A DNA stretch of 17,563 bases, taken from contig JAJYWG010000240.1 in assembly GCA_021791615.1 (NCBI GenBank), positions 1-17,563 of the forward strand, read 5' to 3'. This document shows, one piece after another, positions 12,690 to 17,563 of this stretch. The stretch is from Actinomycetes bacterium. GTDB taxonomy: Bacteria; Actinomycetota; Acidimicrobiia; Acidimicrobiales; RAAP-2. The position numbers were made by a program, and so were the translations under genes. Positions within the stretch are counted from its first letter, which is position 1. Each line of letters starts with the position of its first letter. Below the pieces are notes generated by a model that had not been told where the DNA came from, made no database searches, and worked only from the letters and a program-made list of their open reading frames with translations.

Positions 12690-15600
12690 CTAGAAGGGCT
12701 CTTGTGGTCCCGCGGGCACGGCCGCCGCGAGTGCCTGGCGCACGAATTCGGTGCGCTCCACACCGAGCCGGTCACTCTGGTCGAGCTTGTCGTAGTCCTC
12801 GGCCAGACGACTGACCTGGACCCTGTCGGCTCCATGACGCACCAGGTCGCACAGCGCGGCGTGGGGAACGCCGTAGCGGAGCCGTGAGATCCCGAGCCGG
12901 GCGTGGGCCGCGTCTCGTATGCCCGCCGTTCCCGACTGTACGAGGATGAACTCGACGATTGCAGTAAGGATCCAAGGGAGGAGCGTTTCGAACCCCTCCC
13001 ACACCGTGGCCCAGGCCTCCGAGTGAGCTTGGGTAATAGTGTCGGCGGGTACTCCCGCAAGCCACGCGCTGAGCACGTCGCGCAACTCGGCGCCGTCGAG
13101 GGCAGCCCACTGCGACAGCTCGGGGGCATACGGGGCGACGTGTGACGCCAGCCACACCAGGACCTCGTCGTGATCCGCCCAAGCATCCGCCAGGAGCGCC
13201 GCGATCCTGTCGGCATCATCGGCGAGCGCATCCCGCAGCGCCAGGCAGGACGCCAGGGGCAGTCCGGTGCGGTAAAAAGCTGCCTTCCAGATGTCGCCAC
13301 CCACGGCTCGCTGTACCGCCTCGGCACGCTGCGTCGCACGCTGCAGGACGATGTCTCGCAACGCGGCGCGGGTTCCCGCGTGCCAGAGGGTCCGGCCGAG
13401 AAGCTCCTCCAATTGCTGGCGGAGCTCGCCCTCGGTGGTCGCTCCCTCGGCGGCCGCCTCGAGGATCAGCGCATCGACGGCGGCCAGCATGCTGTCAGGT
13501 TGAGCGAGCTGCAGGTGGTCAGGGATCGAACGCAGGTGCGCTAGCGCCGCATGCAGAGCGGACCGGGTCGGTGGCAGCTCTGAACGAAACGCCTTCAACC
13601 ATTTCGCCACGTCCTTCTCGGCCTGAACCATCACAATCAAGGTTCCAGAGGTGAACAACCCTCCTCGTCCAGCTCGCCCGGCGAGATTTCGCAGTCGCGC
13701 AACTTGCGGCCTTCCGTGAGCGTCCTGGGGTGGGTACGCGCAGATCACCGTCCGGGTCGGAAAATCGACGCCCTCGAGCAACGTCGAGGTACATGCAATG
13801 CAACGGAGCAGCCGCTTCCGAGCGCAGCGCTCAACTGCCTGGCGGACGGCGACCGGAACGTGGGCGTGGTGAACGCCGACACCGACCCGCAGGTTCTGCC
13901 ACTGGTCCGGGTAGGTGTGCTCCAGCGGGGCGATCAGTTCGGTCAGCCTGGGATCATCGAGGGGTGGAAGCCGGCTGAACCGTTCTCGGATCGCCTCCGA
14001 CAGCTTGTCCATCCGCGCGCGTTGCTCGGCGTAGACAACCACCAGGCCATCGGCGTGCAGGCGTTCGGCGAGAGCCGCGGCCTCATGACGGCGCGTACGT
14101 ACGCAGGCGCCATCCGCCGCCTTGCTCGGCGTCACAAGCGTGAGCGCGTCCGTTACTGCTCCCGCCTCGTCCACGAGCAGCCCGTGCTGGTTATCTTCGG
14201 AGCGGTAGTAGACCTGGCGGTACAACCAGGTGGGTCCCCACTCCGACTCGATTTGGCGTCCCTCTAGCCAGTCCGCCATTAGCTCCGTCGTCGGGAACTG
14301 GCTCGACAGCAACACCACGCGGACGCCGGCTCGCAGCGCTCTAGCTACGAGCAGCTCGAGCCGGGCGCCACGCCGGGTCTCGGTGAGCATGTGGGCCTCG
14401 TCGACCACCAGCAGGCCCAGATTGCTCATCGAGACGCCCGTCTCCCCGGATGCGGCCCGTCGCCATTCCAGGTCGAGCCGCTCCGGGGTGACGACGACGA
14501 CGCCAGGCTCCCCGAGCAACCCAGGTTCAGACAGGTCCTCGGTATCGAAGTCCATCCCCCCATGCGACGAACGCACGGCCGCTCTGGGTAGGGCGCGGCG
14601 GAGGTCGCTGGTGAGCTGCCGAACCAGTGCCCGGGTCGGGGCGACGACCGCGGCCACAGCGGCCGGTGCACAGTCGAGAGCGTCTGCCACCACCAGCTCG
14701 ATGAGCATCGTCTTCCCGGCAGACGTTGGCATCTTGATAGCCAACGATGGGTGTCCCCGGTCGAGTAGGCCTCCGTGGAGCGCCTTTGCCTGAGAGGGCC
14801 ACAGCGCCCGACGGCCGAGCTTGTTCTGGACGCGGTCGATCACTCCGCTCACGTTGGGGCCGTCGGCACCCGCGGCCTTGACCATAAGAGCGGGCAGACG
14901 GGGGTACCGGTAGCTGATAGCCGCCGCGACGTAGCGGACGGTCTCCGCCAACTCCGGTTCCGGAAGCTGCCCGACCAGCTCCTCGACCTCAGCGTGGAAG
15001 CCGGCCATCGTAAGCTCCTGGCTCCAGAGCTGTTCCGCTGCCGAGACGAGGGGGGACAGTGGGTGTCCATTGGCGAGTGCCTGCTTCGCCCGGGTGGACT
15101 GACCGGCAAGGAGGTAAGCGAGCCCAGTCATGGCGGCCTCTGGTGCCGCCTCAGCCAGCTGCAGGGCGCGGGCGGTTGCCATCCCGTCCCACTCGGCGAG
15201 GACCCACAAGGCCACCTCGATCACTCCGAGTGTGGGGATCCCTACCGCGCTTGCCTTGGCGGCCGCTTGAGGCGCGCTGACGCTGAGCAACGCTTCGACC
15301 CCAGGCTGAAGGACCTGGTCGGCGAGGAAGGCGGGTACGCCAGCGTCGACCTCGGCGTACGACAGCGTGGCGGCATGAGCGTAGACCTGGTCCATGAAAC
15401 CCTCACGGCCCGGCTTGCCCATCATGTCGGGTACCTCGATGATGTGCAGCTCGCTGACCGGCGGGACAGGACCCCAATGCTTCGTGATCGTGGCCACGGT
15501 CAGCGGCACGTTGGGGGCCACAATGACCGCGTGGCGGTCGTGATCCGGGCCGCGCTCGCCCGGGGAGTGCAGCTTCGCCAAACTGATAGCGGCAGCCAGG

Positions 15601-16151
15601 GCATATGCCCTGCGATAGTCGGGGTGGGACTCCATCAGTCCGACGGCCGTCGTCCACGCCGACTCAAGGTAGTGTGGGGAGGTACGGCCCAACGAGACCG
15701 CGATCTCCTCCAAGTCCTCCTTGGGCCTGACCGTGGCTCGGGCTTTGACTTCTACTACGACGGGTGCCGGCTTCTCGCCCGGAGAAATGGTCAAGCCTAG
15801 AAGGTCGGTACCCTGCTGGGTGGCACTGTAGACCGCCTTGGACGCCAGCTTCTGGATAGGGACGACCTCTCCGAGACGCTCGCTGTAGAGCAGGGTGGCG
15901 AGAAACTCCCCGAAATCGCCGGTCCGTACCGTCGAGCATTTGGCGGCGAGCTTCGTCGCCACTCGCGCGTGGGGGTGCAGAAGACGCATCGGGGATGGGA
16001 CATGCGCCGCGGCCAGCGCCGTGCCGAGAACAGCCACGATGTCGGGACCATTGACCTCCAATCGCCAGCGGTACACAACAACTCGCCCGTCGCATGCCCG
16101 TGCGACTCCGGACGTAGCCCGGAAGTAGACGCCGGCAGCCGTCCCGCTCAC
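12690..16151 (-). CDS. Fused Hachiman-like protein: DUF1837/HamA-type nuclease joined to a Ski2-like (HamB-type) helicase
   Basis: A 1153-residue protein. Residues about 60-270 resemble the HamA/DUF1837 PD-(D/E)xK nuclease: E82 in DFGEFLATLL, K101/K105 and D116 in KLASKAVYSATQQGTDLLGL, then E134-V-K136 in VVVEVKARA (bases 15744-15752). A helical region (about 290-440) leads to an SF2 helicase: Walker A MPTSAGKT (474-481), VVAPTRAL, VVTPERLD, DEAH (584-587), LLSSQFPTT where SAT is usual, STLLEGVDFP (789-798) and NLAGRAGRGG (822-831), the Ski2-type set. In Hachiman these are two proteins: the helicase senses abnormal DNA and releases the nuclease to cut DNA. The combined length fits HamA plus HamB. 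The start is a GTG at 16151 without a clear ribosome site. The SNF2 gene lies 123 bases upstream on the same strand. Helicase assignment is near certain; the HamA-like part rests on motif order. Confidence 0.8.
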   Translation of the reverse strand: MSGTAAGVYFRATSGVARACDGRVVVYRWRLEVNGPDIVAVLGTALAAAHVPSPMRLLHPHARVATKLAAKCSTVRTGDFGEFLATLLYSERLGEVVPIQKLASKAVYSATQQGTDLLGLTISPGEKPAPVVVEVKARATVRPKEDLEEIAVSLGRTSPHYLESAWTTAVGLMESHPDYRRAYALAAAISLAKLHSPGERGPDHDRHAVIVAPNVPLTVATITKHWGPVPPVSELHIIEVPDMMGKPGREGFMDQVYAHAATLSYAEVDAGVPAFLADQVLQPGVEALLSVSAPQAAAKASAVGIPTLGVIEVALWVLAEWDGMATARALQLAEAAPEAAMTGLAYLLAGQSTRAKQALANGHPLSPLVSAAEQLWSQELTMAGFHAEVEELVGQLPEPELAETVRYVAAAISYRYPRLPALMVKAAGADGPNVSGVIDRVQNKLGRRALWPSQAKALHGGLLDRGHPSLAIKMPTSAGKTMLIELVVADALDCAPAAVAAVVAPTRALVRQLTSDLRRALPRAAVRSSHGGMDFDTEDLSEPGLLGEPGVVVVTPERLDLEWRRAASGETGVSMSNLGLLVVDEAHMLTETRRGARLELLVARALRAGVRVVLLSSQFPTTELMADWLEGRQIESEWGPTWLYRQVYYRSEDNQHGLLVDEAGAVTDALTLVTPSKAADGACVRTRRHEAAALAERLHADGLVVVYAEQRARMDKLSEAIRERFSRLPPLDDPRLTELIAPLEHTYPDQWQNLRVGVGVHHAHVPVAVRQAVERCARKRLLRCIACTSTLLEGVDFPTRTVICAYPPQDAHGRPQVARLRNLAGRAGRGGLFTSGTLIVMVQAEKDVAKWLKAFRSELPPTRSALHAALAHLRSIPDHLQLAQPDSMLAAVDALILEAAAEGATTEGELRQQLEELLGRTLWHAGTRAALRDIVLQRATQRAEAVQRAVGGDIWKAAFYRTGLPLASCLALRDALADDADRIAALLADAWADHDEVLVWLASHVAPYAPELSQWAALDGAELRDVLSAWLAGVPADTITQAHSEAWATVWEGFETLLPWILTAIVEFILVQSGTAGIRDAAHARLGISRLRYGVPHAALCDLVRHGADRVQVSRLAEDYDKLDQSDRLGVERTEFVRQALAAAVPAGPQEPF

Positions 16152-16199
16152 GAGGAGCCTCGCGGGCCTACCACGGCCGTCGACGCGGCGTGACCGCGA

Positions 16200-16221
16200 C
16201 TGGTCATGTTTCCATGACCAG
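16200..16221. terminator. Perfect 9-bp hairpin between the SNF2 and nuclease-helicase genes
   Basis: CTGGTCATG (16200-16208) and CATGACCAG (16213-16221) enclose TTTC. It lies 54 bases after the SNF2 stop and 49 before the nuclease-helicase start on the minus strand. No T-tract follows in either direction. It could attenuate or end the SNF2 transcript, or be a dyad operator for the downstream gene. Confidence 0.45.
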
Positions 16222-16274
16222 CGTCGTGCGTATCGTTCTGACGCGGTACCGGCTCTTCCTGCAGTGCGGCCTGC

Positions 16275-17563
16275 TCACGTGACCGTAGCGAGAGTTTGAC
16301 CTGGCTGGTCGTCGAGACCGAGGCGCTTCCGTTCCATCTCGATGATCCGCCGCTCTGCCTCTACTTGGCTGGCAACGCCCTCGACGACGGGCAGCTCGGA
16401 GACATCTATCGCGAAAGCGCTGGCCTCGGTGAGCTCGCTCTTGCGGACGTACTCGTCGAAGAGAGCTGCCTTGCGGCCGAGCGTCTCCAGCATGCATTCG
16501 TCGACGCTGTCTTGGGCCAGGAGGCGGTGCACTTCGACAGGTCGGGCCTGACCCATCCGGTGGCACCGGGCGATGGCCTGGTCTTCGGTGGTCGACTTCC
16601 ACTGTGGCTCGGTCAGGATGACCACGGACGCCGCCTGGAGGTTCAGACCGACACCGCCCGCTTCGATCTGGCTGACCAGCACTCCCGGTTCGGTCTGCTC
16701 GCTGAACTGGTCGACGAGCCGTTGGCGTTCGACCGGGTTCACACTTCCGGTGATCGTCCCGACGACGGCGTCATCGAGCGCCGATGCGACGGCGGCGAGC
16801 ACGTCCCGAAAGAACGAGAACACGACGATCTTGCGGCCGTTGGACATCGCTTCGTCGACGATCTCCACCAGGCGGCGGAGCTTGGCCGACGCCTCGGGTG
16901 TGCCTGGGGCGTAGGCAGCCCGGCGCATTGACATGAAGTTGCCAGACGCCACGGCTGAGCGGTAGGCAGCGAAGTCCTCGGTCACGAACTCGACCCATGC
17001 TTCGGTCTCGATGCGAGGTGGAAGCTCTTCGAGCACGTCGGTCTGGTTCCGCCTGAGGTACACGGGCGCGACCAGGCTCCGGAACCGGTCCGCTCCGAGA
17101 AGGCCGTCGACGGTGCGGACCCGTCGCGCAACGTCGGGCTGGAGGTGGCCGATCAACGTCTTGAACTCCTCGACCCGGTTCTCCATCGGAGTGCCGGTGA
17201 GGAACAGGGTGCGATCCGCGCCGGCGATCCATCGCTGTGCCTGGCGGGTTCGCTGGGCATCGGGGTTCTTCACGTAGTGCGCCTCATCGACCACCAACAA
17301 CGCGATTCTCACGTCGGTCGGAGGCTCGATGGATCGAAGCGAGTCATACGTGGTGACGGCGACGCCCCCGGTTCGTCGCCAGGAGCGAAACGCCTGGTCC
17401 TTCTCGGTGCCGTGCAGCCGGTGGGAGGCCAACCGGGTCTTGTTCCTGATCTCGTTCGTCCAGTTCACCACCACGCTGGCGGGGCACACGACGAACGAGT
17501 GGGTGGCATGTTCGGCGTGAAGGTGGCAGATGGCGGCGAGCGCCTCGATCGTCTTGCCGAGCC
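16275..17563 (-). CDS. SNF2-family helicase/translocase, C-terminal part (5' end outside window)
   Basis: An ATP-dependent double-stranded nucleic acid translocase. The frame is open to the window edge, where its first residues are LGKTIEALAAICHLHAEHAT, that is the end of Walker A (G-x-GKT), followed by FVVCPASVVVNW (motif Ia region). Then come VVDEAHYVKN (DEAH at 17277-17288), FLTGTPMENR (motif III), IVVFSFFRDVL (motif IV), SQIEAGGVGLNLQAASVVIL (motif V) and DQAIARCHRMGQARPVEVHR (motif VI), all intact and typical of SNF2/RapA-like proteins. About 430 residues are visible; the N-terminus, which would tell the subfamily, is missing. The stop is at 16275. Being upstream of and co-directional with the nuclease-helicase gene, it may share its transcript. 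DISARM and Zorya also use SNF2 motors, but none of their other genes is seen here. Confidence 0.92.
   Translation of the reverse strand, partial: LGKTIEALAAICHLHAEHATHSFVVCPASVVVNWTNEIRNKTRLASHRLHGTEKDQAFRSWRRTGGVAVTTYDSLRSIEPPTDVRIALLVVDEAHYVKNPDAQRTRQAQRWIAGADRTLFLTGTPMENRVEEFKTLIGHLQPDVARRVRTVDGLLGADRFRSLVAPVYLRRNQTDVLEELPPRIETEAWVEFVTEDFAAYRSAVASGNFMSMRRAAYAPGTPEASAKLRRLVEIVDEAMSNGRKIVVFSFFRDVLAAVASALDDAVVGTITGSVNPVERQRLVDQFSEQTEPGVLVSQIEAGGVGLNLQAASVVILTEPQWKSTTEDQAIARCHRMGQARPVEVHRLLAQDSVDECMLETLGRKAALFDEYVRKSELTEASAFAIDVSELPVVEGVASQVEAERRIIEMERKRLGLDDQPGQTLATVT

Noticed and set aside
13704..15800. Plus-strand open frames of 187-341 codons opposite the fused helicase
   Set aside because: Antisense shadows; helicase and nuclease motifs are all on the minus strand.
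1..17563. CRISPR array, rRNA or tRNA genes
   Set aside because: No regularly spaced repeats and no cloverleaf or rRNA segments noticed on reading; GGTTCGA at about 7850 resembles a tRNA T-loop but belongs to a simple hairpin.
12690..17563. DISARM or Zorya system
   Set aside because: A SNF2 helicase alone is not enough; no methyltransferase, DrmA/B/C, or ZorA/B motor proteins are visible in the window.

Overview
This is a GC-rich bacterial window, almost certainly from an actinomycete (Actinomycetota). The signs are a very high GC third position in the left part, several genes whose -10 box lies only 6-7 bases before the start codon (leaderless transcripts), a mycothiol-type DinB/maleylpyruvate-isomerase-family enzyme next to a CGNR zinc-finger regulator, and an actinobacterial-type SOS box. 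I cannot name the genus; Acidimicrobiia is a guess only.

Layout. (1) Bases 1-3450 look like ordinary chromosome of extreme GC: the tail of an unidentified gene, an AlkB-type DNA/RNA demethylase (148-804, +), a PAS-PAS-GGDEF diguanylate cyclase (878-2680, -) and a divergent MarR-family regulator (2785-3450, +) with an odd C-terminal tail. (2) From about 3450 GC drops and the content becomes accessory: an SOS-box-controlled PIN-TM-winged-helix protein (3693-4775, +), a 55-residue hydrophobic protein (4946-5113, +), a decayed transposon ATPase (about 5165-5407), a large TOPRIM-like protein (5630-7447, +), a truncated HNH-type fragment (7485-7661) and about 400 bases of debris. (3) 8067-12527 carries two different SIR2-like proteins (8067-9536, - and 11124-12527, +). 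Between them lies a divergent pair, a mycothiol-dependent-enzyme homologue (9654-10292, -) and a CGNR regulator (10314-10976, +), with back-to-back promoters. (4) 12690-17563 (-) holds a 1153-residue protein that joins a DUF1837/HamA-like nuclease to a Ski2-type helicase, which is the content of a Hachiman defence system in one chain. A SNF2-family helicase that runs off the right edge lies upstream of it.

How the genes fit together. Regions 2-4 read as a defence island next to stable chromosome: nucleases (PIN, TOPRIM, HNH remnant, HamA-like), predicted NAD-consuming SIR2 effectors and two nucleic-acid motor proteins, with a transposon scar among them. The most notable points are the fused Hachiman-like protein paired with a SNF2 motor, and the exact SOS box at the promoter of the PIN-TM gene, which suggests a DNA-damage-triggered membrane-bound RNase. 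All functions are inferred from motifs read by eye; no database search was run.
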